Shown here one piece after another: positions 15,528 to 30,500 of a stretch of 64,000 nt of DNA (the first letter of the stretch is position 1; each line of letters starts with the position of its first letter). The DNA is from a virus, in IMG/VR virus record IMGVR_UViG_3300025646_000028, positions 1-64,000 of that record; one strand, given 5' to 3'. A program made the position numbers and the translations under genes. The notes beneath the pieces were generated by a model, which was not told the DNA's origin, searched no databases, and saw nothing but the letters and a program-made list of their open reading frames with translations.

Positions 15528-18500
15528 TCCTATTACGTTTCTTGACTGTCTCCAACGAACATATTGTCTCCATTGAATATCTTTAACTAATGAATAAGGA
15601 TTTATTTTTGGTTTACGCATACGTCCATACTTATTAAACCAATCACGATAAATATTTTCGTACTTCGCGTATCTACCATTTCTACCGTATCTATATTGCC
15701 GTGGAGTATACTTACCATAATTGTTTATATCATAAGCAAAACCACGGAATGTTGTACCGATAGAAGCTGGACGTGTTTCTAATAACTCTCTAGCTACAGG
15801 AACTTGTGCTGCTTGTTGACGTAAGTTAGTTTGTAACGCCATGTCACTTACACCTGTAACGGTATTAGCTAAACGTCCAACTAATCCTAATGAAGCTAAC
15901 TGATTTAATGCTTCAAATACACTTCGTTTTTCTACTAATGTTTTAACACCACGAAGTATAGGAGACATGCGACCTTCAAATGCTTCTTGTGTATTGTATA
16001 GAATATTCATTACATCAAGTGCACCGTTACCTAAACGTATACCAAAAGTAGGACTTAAAGGAATCCAACCATTACGCATTTGATATTTAATATAATCATT
16101 ATATTCTTTTTCTTCTTCATCAATATATTGACCGTACCAACCGTCAAGGAAGTCAGACATAAATCTCCACCAACGAGGACTGTTTAAACGATGTATCCAG
16201 TTAGTTATTGAACGCACAGGAAAAGAGATAAATGGAATGTCAGCCATTAAACGTTGTTCTAATGGAGATCTTAGACCGTAATTAAACCAGCTTCGTAAAG
16301 ATGCTAATACAGATTCATCAAATGATTTATTGTAAATCATTAAGTTGTATAAAAAGTTTGTAACACGCGCACCGTTTTCAATAAAGGTATTAATACGGTC
16401 ATAACCATCAATTAATGATGCTGTTAAACCTCTGAACGGTCCGCCAAAACCTTTAGCTAACTTACGGTCTTTACGCGCATCTGCAATCATCTTTTTAATT
16501 TCTTCATATGATTTTGAAGACAAATCATTTTCGTCATAACCTTTATAGTTTGCAAATACTTCTGGTAACAATTCAAAATTATCTTTACGCAAGTAGTCAG
16601 ACGTAGCAGCAGTATTCATGAAAGCACTTAATTGTTTTAGTAATGTTTTCTTCCATTTGTTTTTATCATCAAAAATAGCTTTGCCTAATTTAGTAAGTCC
16701 TTTACGAACTTTACCATTTTCATCTCTTGCATCTACGCGTAAACCTGCAACCCACTTGCCGTTAATTTCTTGGTTGTCGTATAGTTCAATGAATTCACCG
16801 AAACGAATGTTACTAACAAACTTAGCTGCGTCATAAAGCACATTTGTATATTTATCAATATTCTTTATTGTTATTAAATTCATTTGTTTTAATAAACGTT
16901 TTACTATAGGTAAATAATATTTAATACGCGGGCTTTCATTTTCTTTAGTTGCCCCAATAGCAACATAACTTTCTAAAACTTCTTTCATTAAACCTAAACG
17001 AGATTCAATTAACTTTGGATTACGTACTTTACTTTTTAGTTCTTTAATAATATCTTCGTAGTGCAAACCAATATTAATAATACTTGCGGTGTGTTCGTCA
17101 CTATACTTTTCATAGTAACTCATAAGTTCTAAAGAAGTCATCGTCATATGGATAAAGTCATTTGACTCTACTGTTTTAGGAAGTATTTGTGCATTGCTAA
17201 ACAACTGATACACTGTATCATTTAAGTTTCTAAATAAGAATGCCGCACTAAACTTAGAAATATTCTTAGATAACAACTGTAATTTATAAGCAAAGAGTTC
17301 GATACCTGCAGGTTTTCTACGGCTAGTGTAAGTAGTTTCCATTGCTTGTATCCATGTATTAAGATCAACAAACCCTACAATAGGTACAGCACCAGTGCCA
17401 TCATCTTTAACTGCGTTATAAAGAGTTCTTAATTCATCTATGCTATTAATCTTAATCTCTTTATAAGTCGGAGTTAAAGCTCTGTTGTCTTTTAATACAA
17501 CAGTCGGATCAATTTGATCATAGACTTTACCGTTGTATACAACCTTGCCACCTTCTTTTTGGTATGCTTCTAATTCTTCTAACGTTTTAAACTTTAACGC
17601 TTTGATTTCTTTTTCAGTAAACTGTGTATACAATTGATCTTTACTGTCTTTTTTAGGATCAAAACGTCTAATGTTGTCTACAATAGATTTATAAGCGCCT
17701 TCATCTTTATAAGGATCTTTAACAATTACTAAACGATAATCTTGTTGACGTGTGCGTAAAAACTCATACACAATTTTTAAACTTACGTCCAGGTTATTAG
17801 GGTTAATCATGTTTGTTAATAACGTAACATCATTAGCCATAGCTAATCTAGCTCTAACTTTAGAACTATCAAGATCTTCTTGTGTTAAATAACGTGGTTT
17901 ACCTACATTGCTGTCGCCTAAACCGTAGCCATCTACTGTACGCAACAGTAAAATTCCGCCACCTAAATTATTAATCAACGCATTTTCTAATGCTTTAGAT
18001 CTTAACTCTTGTTTAGCTTCTTCAATTTGTCTATTTTCTTCTTCTAGTTTAGCGATAGGATCTTCATTATTTTCGTACCATTCTTTAATACGTTCTGTAT
18101 TTAATAACGATTTTTCTTCAGCACTAAGTTTGACTTCTTCAGCTTTGACTGCTTTTTCTAAATCTTTTATTTCTAATTCAATAGCACGTTTACGATTTTG
18201 AAGTGCGTTAAGTTCACCTATACCATTCTTAATTTTATTTTGTAGACGTGCATTTTTTACACGTGGGTTTTGTAGCTTTAATTGCGCACTAGATTTAAGA
18301 TTTAAATCTGCTTGTAGTTTCTTTATTTCTTTAATTCTAGCTATGACTTCTTCTTTTTGAATCAATAATAATTCAATATCTGTTTTTAAATTACCAATAA
18401 ACTCATTGACTTTTGTTGTCTCTGAATCGAATGTTGCGTATTGCAACTTGCTTGTTAAAGCGTTTGTAACTTTATTGTAGGTATCTTTACTTAACTCTTC

Positions 18501-21500
18501 TTGTGTTTTTGAAATAACTTCGTTGTTATTAGTACCAGCTGCACTTACAGCAATTTGTACTTCTTCCATAGATAAACCTTCATCACGAATTTCTTGTGAA
18601 GCATCATCTTCTGGAGAAATAAACACACGGTTACCTTCTTCATCTACAATAAACCAACCTTCATCCATAGCATTAACGTTATTAAAGAAGTTAAAAAATA
18701 AATTGTTAGACTTGTAACGTTTATCAAAAGCTTGTTTAAAGTCAGGATTACGTAGAGCGTAAAACAGTCGTAAAATATTACTCGCATTTTTTACGCTATC
18801 AATACTATTAAAGTTAATATTCTTTGCACCACTGTAACGTTCATTAACTACTTGCACAATAGAAAGACTGCTACGCATAAAACCTATTAGTTTATAGAAA
18901 GGTATGTTAAAGCCATTAAAGAAATTAATACTTTCTTCTAAGTCTTTTTTATTAATAGCATAGTCATTTGGGTTACTTAATGCTTTATTTAATTGACTGA
19001 GACGTTTGTAAAACAGAGTAGTTATTTCATCTGGCATGTATAAGTTTCCAAACACGTACAACTTCAAACGTTCTTTAATTAAGTTCTTAATCGCTGTTTT
19101 TGCACTTGCTTCATCATCATAACTTTCTTGCAAACGTATACGTGATCCAGGGTTTTCTTCATAGTATTCTTTATTTAAACTGGCAGATGTAATACGTTCT
19201 TCTTTTATATCAAGTCTTTCAGTAAAGTCTCGATCAGCGTTAATAGCTCTACCAAGTATAGCTTCTGTAGTGTCACTACCTAAAATAATATTACGCACAC
19301 TTTTACGGGTTGTAATGTTATCTACTTTTCTAGTAAATCGAATATATCTTTCGTTAGAATTTGAATCAATACCATCATGCTTAGCCATGCTAATTGTTTC
19401 TTGTATTAAATTAGACATGTTGTTATTTGCTACACGTTCAATAAAGTATTGATCTAAATAACCTTTTGTTAATTTCTGTAAATCAACCCTTCTTAAAAAT
19501 TCTTCAGCGGCTTTACTACCTCGGAAATAATAAAACAATAATTCCTTTTTAAAGCTAGCACCTAATTCTTCTCCAAGTGATTTGCTATTTCTAAAATTCT
19601 CTATGTAGTTTTTAATAACAGGTTCATTTTTTATTGAAGAGTTTTCTACAAATTCTAAATAGTCTTTAACGGTTATAGTTTCTCTATCCATAAAATTAGA
19701 TAAATTTTCTAATTCAGATTCAGCATCCATCATTGTTTTAACAAGTCTTCTTAAGTCTTTTAAAACATGTTCTGTATCACGTAAAAAATATTTAATATCA
19801 ATTGCAGATTGTTCAGTCCAAATACGTTTAACTTCTTCAACAGTTAGCCCGTTTAAAATATTATAAAGTTCTTCGTAGTTTACATTTTCTGCTTTTGCTT
19901 CGTCTGCTAGTGTCGCTAACAAACTACGTACAGTTACTTCACCTTCAGTATTAGTAGCTCCTATAGCTTTCCAGAATATACCTTGTTTAGATTTATTAAT
20001 GTGTTTGTATTCTGCAATAATTGAAGATGTAAATTGATCTTTACGTTTATTACCTGCGTAATTAACACCGTTTTTAGATGCGCGAATACGGCCTGTTGTA
20101 GATTGTTCTAGTTTTTTAGACAACACTAACAACACTAAACGTTTATAGTATTTACGATAAGCTTGTTTATCTTCTTCAGTAACTCTATTAGTATTATTAA
20201 GAATGTCTTGTTCTTCTTGAGTAAAGTTATTAAGATATTCTTTCTTTAATTTTTCTGAAATAATAATGTCTTCACCGTATTCAAAGCTGTTAAAGTTCTT
20301 TTCAATTGTATAAATTGTATCAATCTCATCTTTAAAAGTGTCGTAATAATCTTTAAGTTTATCAACATTAAAGTAGTCTGATACTTTTTGAATGCTTGTA
20401 TCTTCAACACTAGATACATCATTACCTTCATTGTTTATACGTACATGTGCGTTGACATATAACCTTAATGTATCAACATCATTAGTGTCTAATGGTTCTA
20501 AATTATTTTCTACACTTTTTGCTAGTTGGTTATATGTGTCTCCACTGATTAATCGGTACATTTCTACATTTAAATATTCACCTTCTTCTCCACGAATATC
20601 TTTATTTAAAGTATTTTTACCACGTTGATTACGTCCTACACTATAGCTAATTAATTTTGCGCCACTCATAAAGTGTTGATCGTTTTCTACTTTATCTTTA
20701 GCAAAAAGTTCTCGATTAGCTTTTTCTAAGTACGATATTAAATTACCTTTTTTATCAATTTCTTCATCAATAGAGTAGTAGTTTAAATCGGTAGCTAATA
20801 GTTCTCGTAAAGGAGCATTATCTCCTTCAACATCAGAAAATTTTAATAAACCCATACCCATAGTATCACCGTCGTTATCAGCACCCATCATGTTGTATGC
20901 GTATACGTTAACGTTAACTGCATATGACGTGCTAAAACCTATAGCTTTTAACACAGGGGTAGCTGCGTAATCTTGAACAGGTGAACGGACTGCTAAAACG
21001 TACGTGTATGTTTGGTTAAGTTGGTACCCATCTAATTTATTAGTACCACTTTCTACTGCTAAATGTAACGCACCGTTTTCTTCAGCTAAAATACCACGCG
21101 AGTTTAAAAACTCTATACGTTGTTCTATGTTTTCAAAACCTAAAATAGTGTCAATATATTCTTTAGATTTTTTAGCATTTAAAGGTTCAGTTTTAATTAA
21201 AGTATTACCTTCTTTGCTATCTTTAACTACAATAGCGTCCCAAGCATCTTTAGGTAAAGTTATTTCTCCAGCATCAAGTGTAACGTCCACAAGATATTGA
21301 GCACGCACACCGTCTATACGTTTAAATCTTGATTGGTAGTAAGCACTATTCTTACCACTATACATTTTCTTTAATGCATTGCTTTCAGTATTTTTTACAA
21401 TACGATCAATGTTTTTATTGTAACCTTCCTTAGGACCACTTGTAGTGTTTCTCAAGTACAAGTAGTTTAAATATTGCATACCTTGTTCTCTTACATATTC

Positions 21501-24500
21501 ATGTATTTCTTTCTTTTGGTATGCTTCAGTTAATTTAATTTGTAATTCTTCTAAACGTTCTACTGTGTTTACTTCTTCTTCGTCTTCTAATCCTGTTGCG
21601 TTTTTAATTACAGTCTTAAAACCTAAAGAACGTATATTAGATAACAGATTTAAGTTATCATTGTTAGGACCAAAAACTTTATTAAAGTTATCTAACCCAA
21701 TTTTATTTATTATAGGTATAGAAACAGTAGGCGAAACATAAGTACCTTTAATTGGATTGTTATTACTGTCAACAACGTTACGAATAAGTTTACCTGCTGT
21801 GTTAAATTTAGTTTGTGTAGCCATAGCTTGCGCACTATTTTCATGATCAGCGTAAACGTATGCCAAACCACGAACATATGTAGTTGCAGTTAAATCAGTT
21901 TTAATTAGTCTACGTTCATGTACTTTATTCATGTCGTAGTCTTCTGTAATAAATTGATCTGATTTTGTTTTAATATACGCAGGCGTAATAATTGCCGGGA
22001 CATCTTTTTCTGCGTCTTCTTCTTTAAAGTCACGTAAAATTAAAACGTTATACAATTCAGTATCTTTTGTAGTGTCAGTAATCAAAGATTTAAATTCTTC
22101 ATCATTACTTAATTTATCTTTTATTTCTTTTGAAAGACCTTCTAACAATTCATAAGAATCAAAGCTACTATCCACAAGTAAAACATTGTCTTCTTTATTT
22201 AATAAAGGTCCAAATGTTTTTCTTAAGTAAGGATCTATTGCTTTAAAAAAGCGTAAGGTTCTTGCGGGGATTAATGAGCTTCCATCTTTTTTAGTTTCAT
22301 TAAGTAAATAAGCACGTATATAATTAAATAACATTTCACCGTAAATACCAGCTGTACCACGGCTATTAACTGAGTTAGCACTTGCTACAAATAATGCGCC
22401 ATATGTTTTATATAACCCTTGAATAGGTCTGACAGCTCCTTTAAACCCGGAGTGTAATCCTAACCATGTCTTATTACCATTACCATATTCAGTTGAATAG
22501 TAGAAATCTGCATCAACAGCAATTTCATCTAATGGTATACGTGGATCGTTTGCAAAAGCAATAGGTACAGTAAACCCAAATTGATGTACTTCTGTATCAT
22601 CTTTATAACTCTTATATAAAGATTTACTCATTACATTAGGCATAAAGATTTGTGTATTAGCACTCTTAGTTAATCGCACAAAGTTATTTATTACTTCTTT
22701 GTTTTTAATATACTTACCAGGATTACTTAAAAACGTCGTTAATAATTTTTTACCCGGAGCAACTTTATCAGGAATGTCTCCGTAAATATTATTTAAAAAT
22801 TTAAGGCTAGTATACTTAGCTAAAAGATGCTTAGCACTTAACATAGTACGGATTGCGTTTGTACTTAATAAGAACGGGAAGTTTAAAGCATAACGTGTTT
22901 TATATTTAAGTACTGCACCTGCACTACCTTCAGAGTTTAATTGAAGATCAATATTGTTTTCTTTTAAAAATGCATCATCAAAAGACTCAATGTTATAATC
23001 ATATGTATAATCTGCATTTATTTGATTAACAATAGAGCCCGGTTCAAGTGCTTTATAACGCGACGTTAAACGGTTATATATACCTATATAAATAGTTTTT
23101 AAATCACGTTCTGTTAGTTGTCTTTGCTTTTGATACAATGCAACTTCTGCAAAGAACTGATTACGAATCATTTCAGATATGTTTAGTACACGTAAGTATT
23201 TTGAGTTAGCTGCAAATTTTTCATGAGTTAAAGTTTTTTGATAGATTGCTTCGTTTGCTTCTTCTGCTTCGGTTATTTTTGAAGCTTCTGTTTTAGAATT
23301 AACACGTCTAAAGTTATCTTTATTTTTAATTAAAAATTTAATAAGTACATCAGAAGCGGCTTTACCACTATCAACACCTTTAGCATAGAACACTTCATCT
23401 CTTCTAACATTGGGTAAAATGCTGTATTTAGCCTTGCCATCTTTAGTCCAGTAAAATTTCTTTTCATCTAAAAGATTTTCTAATTCTTTAAATGTAAAGT
23501 CAGAGTCAAATTTAGCATCTTCAGAATTAAAATAAACATTTATATTTTTTTCTAATGTTTGAAAGCCTGCAGTAGAACCACCGTCATATTTTAAATGAGC
23601 AGGAATATATCCGTAGCGTAATTTAATTTCAATTCTATTTTTCTTTGCGTTAAAACTTGCAGTACTAACAAGATTATATTCGTCATCTGAGACACTATAT
23701 AAATAAGTGTTATCAATTGCATTGTCTTGTCGTATAGCTTTAGAAAGTACAGTATTGTGTACAGTTCGTATAGCTAAAATATCATTACCTTTTTCTGGAT
23801 CATCATAATGTACTTTAAGTCCTAAGCGTTTTAACGTGGCGCTTTCAAAAACTTCTTTAAGATCTAGTGTACTACTAGCTATGCTGTCAAACTGTTGATC
23901 ATTCATACGGTTTGAAGGTTTTTCTCCTGTAATTAAACTGTAAATAGTTTCATTACTTAGATTCTCTATTTTAGTTTCTAGTCCAGTAATACTTTCCATT
24001 ACGTTAGAGTACGTTAAAAGTAAAACATTGAGATCAGTTTTACCTGGTAAGTCTGACTCAACATAATTTTCCAACCAAGCTTTGGCTTGTAGTAAACCGT
24101 TTTTGCGATCATTAAGGTACTCATTAAACACAACAAGTTTTGTGCTTGTTGTTTCTTTAATAAGATCTTCAAAACTAATTTGACTTAGCGAAAGATTTTC
24201 TTCATAGTTTTCTAATAAGTTAAGTACTTTAGTAAATGCTGCTGTGTACTTTTGATAGTCTTCTTGGTTTTCAGAATCTGTAATTACACCATACATTTTA
24301 CGTAAGGATATTAAATCGATAGGTTTGTTTTCAAATAAGATATTGTTGTTTGCGATACTAATCCCTTTAAAGGTTTTAATCTTTAATAAGTTTGTAAGAG
24401 CTTCAACTAACTTAGTGTATGTTTGTTTTAAGTAGACTTTTAATTCATCTTGATAATCCTTCAGTATGTTTTTTAAGAATGTTTCAACAACAGCGTCTTC

Positions 24501-27500
24501 TAATTTGCCATCTTCTCTAAGTACTGTTTGCTTAGAAAGAGCTTTAAGTTCTTCATTGATAGCTTTTAAAGCGTCTTCTTTAGTTATAGATTTATTAAGC
24601 ACGTCTAATATACGTGTGTCTACACTTCCTTCTAAAAATACTTTATAGTCTGTAATTTCTTTACCACTACGTATAGCCGCAGCTAAACGAATAATATTGC
24701 TGAGTTTTAATTTTAAATCTCTATCAGCCATTTCTTTTTGAGTTTCTAATAAACCCAACTCTTTAGTAGCTGTAGTACTAGATCTTATTTCTTTAACAGA
24801 ATTTAATGCAATACTTACAGTTTGACCATAACCAGATGTAGTTAATTTATCTATTTTTTGTGCAGAAGAAATAATTTGTTTTACAATTTCATCATCACTT
24901 ATAACTTTTGCTGCAACTTCTTCTCGAAGTCTACTAATAGTTTCTTTGTGTTTTCTTATTGTTTCTTTTTTCTTTTCAATTTCTTTTTGCTTTTGTAGTA
25001 CAATTTCTTCAGAAGTTAATCCTGTTTTTAAAACTTCAGCTAGTGTACTATTAGCAGCTTGTAAAGCATCAAGTATTTCAATACTTTCTTTTATATTTAA
25101 CTCAACATCTTTGTCGTAGAGTTTAACACCGGCAAGCTTTATAGCACGTTCTTTAAGTTCGCTGCGTACACCTACACCTGATGTAGCTCCGTATTTAATT
25201 ACAGCCCCATTTAAAGTTTCATTGTAGTTTTTCTCTACACCTTTTATTAATTTATCTACATATTCAATAATAATTTTTTCAACAGCAGGTGTCTTATTTT
25301 CTAAAGTAATACCTTCCATAAACCGTAAAACTAAATCATTTTTAATTTCAGTTTTAATAGCGTCTGTTACTTTTTTATCAAAGTATTTGGTTAATTGATC
25401 TCTAAGATATTTAATTGCGCCTGTGCTAACATCAAAAATTTGGTTTTTAATATCATCGTTAAGAATATAACCTGTTTGTTCAGAAGCTTTTTTAATAGCT
25501 TGATTTATTTTAAGCGCAGTAATTTTGTTATTAATACGATCTAAATCTTCTTTAATTCTATCTAGTTCTTGCTTAGTAATAAATTCTTTTTTAGTTTCAA
25601 TTGTTTTAATAAGACGATCACTTGCTTCTTGAAGTTCTTTAATATACTCTGTAGTTATTTCATCCGCGTCTAGCTCAGTCTTATCTATTTTATTAAAAAT
25701 AGTTTCAAGACTATTTTCTTCAGATAAATTACGATAGTATTCGTTAACAATTAAATTATCACCGATACGACTAATAAAGTTTTTAATAATATTAAAATCA
25801 AAACGGAAACCGTTGTGTGCAACAATGTCTACATTTGCATCTCCAACTTTTTGTATAAAAGTATTAATAAAGTTGTCGTTATTTTTAACTTGTTTTACAC
25901 GCGCAATTAACTCGTCCATTTTTATTTTAGCTTTAACTTCAAATTCTTCAGGAGATAAGTCTTCTTTTTCCCATTGCTTTTTCCATATGCGTTTTTGTTG
26001 CTCATAAAACTTAAGCATGTTTTCTTTATAACTTCCGTCATCATTAACTCCGTCATAAAATAAACCACTATTAATGTATACATCATTAATAATTAACTGT
26101 TTATCTTTTACAGTAATCATTGTTATTTGATAAGGGGTGTCCTCACCGTTGTAACGGTACGTTTCTAAGTCAATAACAATAAAGTTTTTTGACGCAGGTT
26201 TTTGATGTATATAATTTAATAATGTAATTAAAGAGTCAACAACAGAGTTGTGTAATGCGTAGTCTCCCCTACTCTTTATAAATGTTTTTAAAAATTCAAT
26301 GTCTTGACCAGGAAATTTTTCTTGTACAATTTTTAAAACAATATTAATAACATCTATTTCAGCTGCATCTTTTTTAATTCTAGCTTTATAGTAATGTTTA
26401 AATAAGTCTAAGTTACTTAATTTATCTCCAGCCACTTCTAGTTCTTTATTATACGCAGCTTGACGATCAGCTTTTGTTTTTTCTAAAGCTTCTTTTTTAA
26501 TTTCTAAATCAGCTTTTAAAGTTTCAATGCCTTCTCTTCGTTTAGGTAAATCGTTTAAAGCTTGTTTAAAATCATTAACATTTTTAAGTTTATCTAAAAA
26601 TTGTTTTTTATAACGTTTATAGTTTTTTATTTCAAAGTTGTCTTTACTGTTTGTAACAAATCGGATTAATGAAGCCACTGTTTGATCATCCATATTATCA
26701 ATAGCTTCACCTTCAATGTCTTTGTAAAGGTTGCTAAATAGTTTTTTAGCGTGATCAAGATCAGAAACAGTAGGAACTTTCCCTTTACGATCTAATAAAG
26801 TTTTTTCTAAACCAATACTTCCTATAGTTTTTTCTGCTTTATTAATATACTCTACAAATTTGTTTGAAAAATATTCTACACTTATATTAAATTTATTAAC
26901 TAAAGCGTTGTTAACGTTTGCTAATAATGCTTGTGCAAAACGTAGTTTATCATCTGCTAAATCACTAAAATCAAGTTCAACTTGTTTACTACCAAAAGAT
27001 TTACTAATTGCGTCATAGTTATTAGGGTGTTTAATAAAATTAAAAATTAAATTAAATGCTGTAAGAGGTGTGATATCTTTAAACTGTTCTCTTGTTTCAT
27101 TCTCTATTCTTGCAGCTTCAGCATCTGTAAGCTCTCGTTTTAAGTCACTACTACGTTTATTAATTTTTAATTCGTTGAAAACAGTAAAGTATAAATTTAG
27201 TTTAAATTCTTCTTCACCTTCTAATTTAGGAAGATCAACAGCTTCAGGTATATCAACGATTCTGCGGTTTGCTAAAGTATTAGCGTGGTTTCTAAGTATA
27301 CTTATTTCATTTTGAACAGCTTTTGTTAATACATCTAAACTAATAAGTTTATCGTTTTTAACTACACCTAAATCTTTTTTACCGGCTATACCGAATTGAA
27401 CATTAAAGTCACGGATAAAACCGTATAAAACTTTTAAATATGAAAGTTGTTTGTTGTAAAGCGCTTTATGGCGTTTTGTAATTAACGCTTTTTCTGTATC

Positions 27501-30500
27501 ACTTAACTTAGTAAACGTACCTTTATCGTCTATTGCTTTAAATGTTTTTGCTAAAACAGATTTACTTTCTTCTTTAAAATCTTTAATAATTTTTGATAAC
27601 GTTTCAAGCGCTGTGTCAACGTTTTCAAAATCATCAATTTGTAAAGAAGTAAGTTCTTCTTCGTAGTTTTGCAAGTTGCGTTCATGTATAGCACGTTTTG
27701 CAGCGTACGCTGTATATTTTTTAATTAACTTACCTTCACTATCTCTGCCACGTGCATCACGTCTATCACGTATTTTATTAAGATTTTCAAATACTTTTTC
27801 TTTAATAGTTTTATTATGTAATGTTATAAACTCTGCTTCTGTAGAAATTTTTAATTCTAAAAGTTCTTCTTTAAAAAAGCTATATATAGTTTTAAGTGCT
27901 TCAGTTGGCGGCACACCTTCTCTTCTAAGTTGTAAGTATGTATCCCAATAGAAACTGTTAACTTTGTATTCAACACTATCTTCTATTTTTTTAACATCTT
28001 CAACATCTTTTAAATAAGCATCATACTCTTTTAAATATTTATTATCTGTTTTACTATTTAATTTAAGCAATTCACCTTCTTCTTTTTCTATAAGCAACTT
28101 AATTTCTGCTTCTCTTTGATCCATGTAATAATTGCGAAGTCCTGGGTAGTTTGTAAACAGAGCTTTAATAAGTTCGAGTTTCTTTTCTTTAAAAGTTTTT
28201 TCTTCTTCAGCAATTAATTTATCCGCTTCTGTTATTTTTTCTTGTAAAATAAAGGAAGCTAAATCTGCTTGTTTATATAAATCATCTGTACCTACAATAC
28301 GTTGCTTATTATCATAGGTGTAATAATCAGGTGTTGCTAAACGTTCATTAACAGTTTCGTTACTCGTTTTAATTTTTGGAATAGTAAATAATTTTTCTTG
28401 ATTTTTAATATCATCAGCACGTGCAATAGTTTTGTTTAAACCACTTTGACGTTTTTTAATTTCGTCATTAAGTATTTTAATAGCTAATTCTTCAGCAGCT
28501 TCACGCTTACTAAGTATAGTTGTTTTAGCACCAACAGTTGCTTTGTTACCATAAGCAACATCAAAGGTGTCGTAGAATTGATTTGGATTATAAAAGTTTT
28601 CAGAGCTTTTAATAAATTTTTGAATTCTTAAACCCATGTTAATTGTTTGTTGTTGCTCTAACGTAAGCTCTTCAAAATCATTTTTACCTTGTAGCTTTGC
28701 TAATTCTTTTTTCTTTTGAAACTCAGTAAGACTTTCATCTTGTATAATACGTTTAATCACACTTGTAATTGTCTTGTACTTATATGATTTATATTTAATA
28801 TCATCTTCAAATTGTTTGCTAACATTTTCAACAATTCGATTTTGTATTTCAGGAATATCTGTATGATCAACAAAGCGTGCTAAATAAATATAGCCTAAAA
28901 TACCTTTAACAAATGTTTCATTAAATTCTACAATTTTATTATTAGTAGCAGACACTTCTATAATTTTGTCTGTTAGTGCTTTAATTTCAGCATCAAATAA
29001 TTCTGATAATTCTTCTGGAGATTTTTTAGTTCCTGCATTATCTAAAATATATTTTTCTTTTGCATCACGTAACAGCATGTTGTAGTAATCAATAAATGTA
29101 TTAAGACTAGATGTATCTTTTTTAAACAAACCTACAGCAGCTGTAATATCTCTTACACGAATAAACTGGCCAGGTTTAAAATCTTTCTTTAATTTTTCTA
29201 ACAAGTCAGTCCATGTAATACGTAAGCTATTATATAATTGATTAGCACTACCAACATTTTTATTAGTAGCCATGTTTTCTGCCATCATATCGTTGATAAA
29301 TTCTTTACGCATTAACATTAATTCATATATACGAGAACCAACAAAACCAGCATCACCTTCTTTAAAGATAGGTTCATATAAAGTTCTTTGTGTATCTGCA
29401 GCTACAAGTTTAATATTATTTTGTTTATAAATAATTCCATTAAAATCACCGGAGTATTCTTCATTATCTCTAAGATTAGTATCGTCCAAAATAATACGAC
29501 CAAGTCTATCGTTATAGTATGTTGTTTGACGATCAATTTCTCTTAGTATAGAGAACCCGCGATTAAAATGAAAGTTAACACTATTAGTAATAGCATTACC
29601 TTCTCCTAGTAAATTGTTAATACTAATTGTTTGTAAGCGTAAGTTGTTATCTTTTTCACGGATTAATTCAAAATCACGTACAGCTTTTATGTCTTCTAAA
29701 CTAACAGTATAATTAGGTCTCTTTAGTACGTTGCGTATGTATTGGTCTTTATGGTAATTAATAAACCATATTAACAAATTAGCTTTAGTAAAGTCATCAC
29801 CTTCTGCGCTAGGATCATTTGTTTTAATATGTGCGTTTATAAAATGCTGAATTGTTTTGTATTCACCTTCTAATATTGAAAACACTTCATCACGACTAAT
29901 ACCAAACTCTTTTAGCATTCTTACAATTTCTTCTGAGTCTAAATTAAAGTCATTGTTTCTAATAACATTTTTAAAGTAATCAAAAAATCTTGTACTTGTT
30001 TCTAAAAGATCTATCTGATTAACTTTAAAAATTTCTTTGTAAGTTAATTTAGTCTTTTTAATTTTGTAACGCAACGATTTAATTCTTTGCAGTTCATTAA
30101 TATACGTGTTAACTTTTCCTGGTACTTTGCCTTCTTCTCCAAATATAGCTTTATCTTTTAAAGCATCTTCTCCTGTAAGATAAACACCTTCATTTTTCTT
30201 TGTAGTAGCAAGCGCAATCATTGTTTGAAGTTGATCTTGCGTAAACCCTTCACTTAAAATTTGTTCTTTAAGAGCTTCTGTTTGTTTAATAACACGATCA
30301 AGCGTAACTACTTTAGGTACATATTGATTAGAAGTGCTTGTAGTTTTCGCATATAAATGATCTGTAGCAGTTTCAATAACGTCTCCTGCAAACACAGTCA
30401 AAAGTAAACGATCACTTTGATCAAGCTCAATATTAAATTTTTTACTTATATGTTCACTTATATACTCATCGATTTTAACATCTTGTATTTCTTCTAATGT

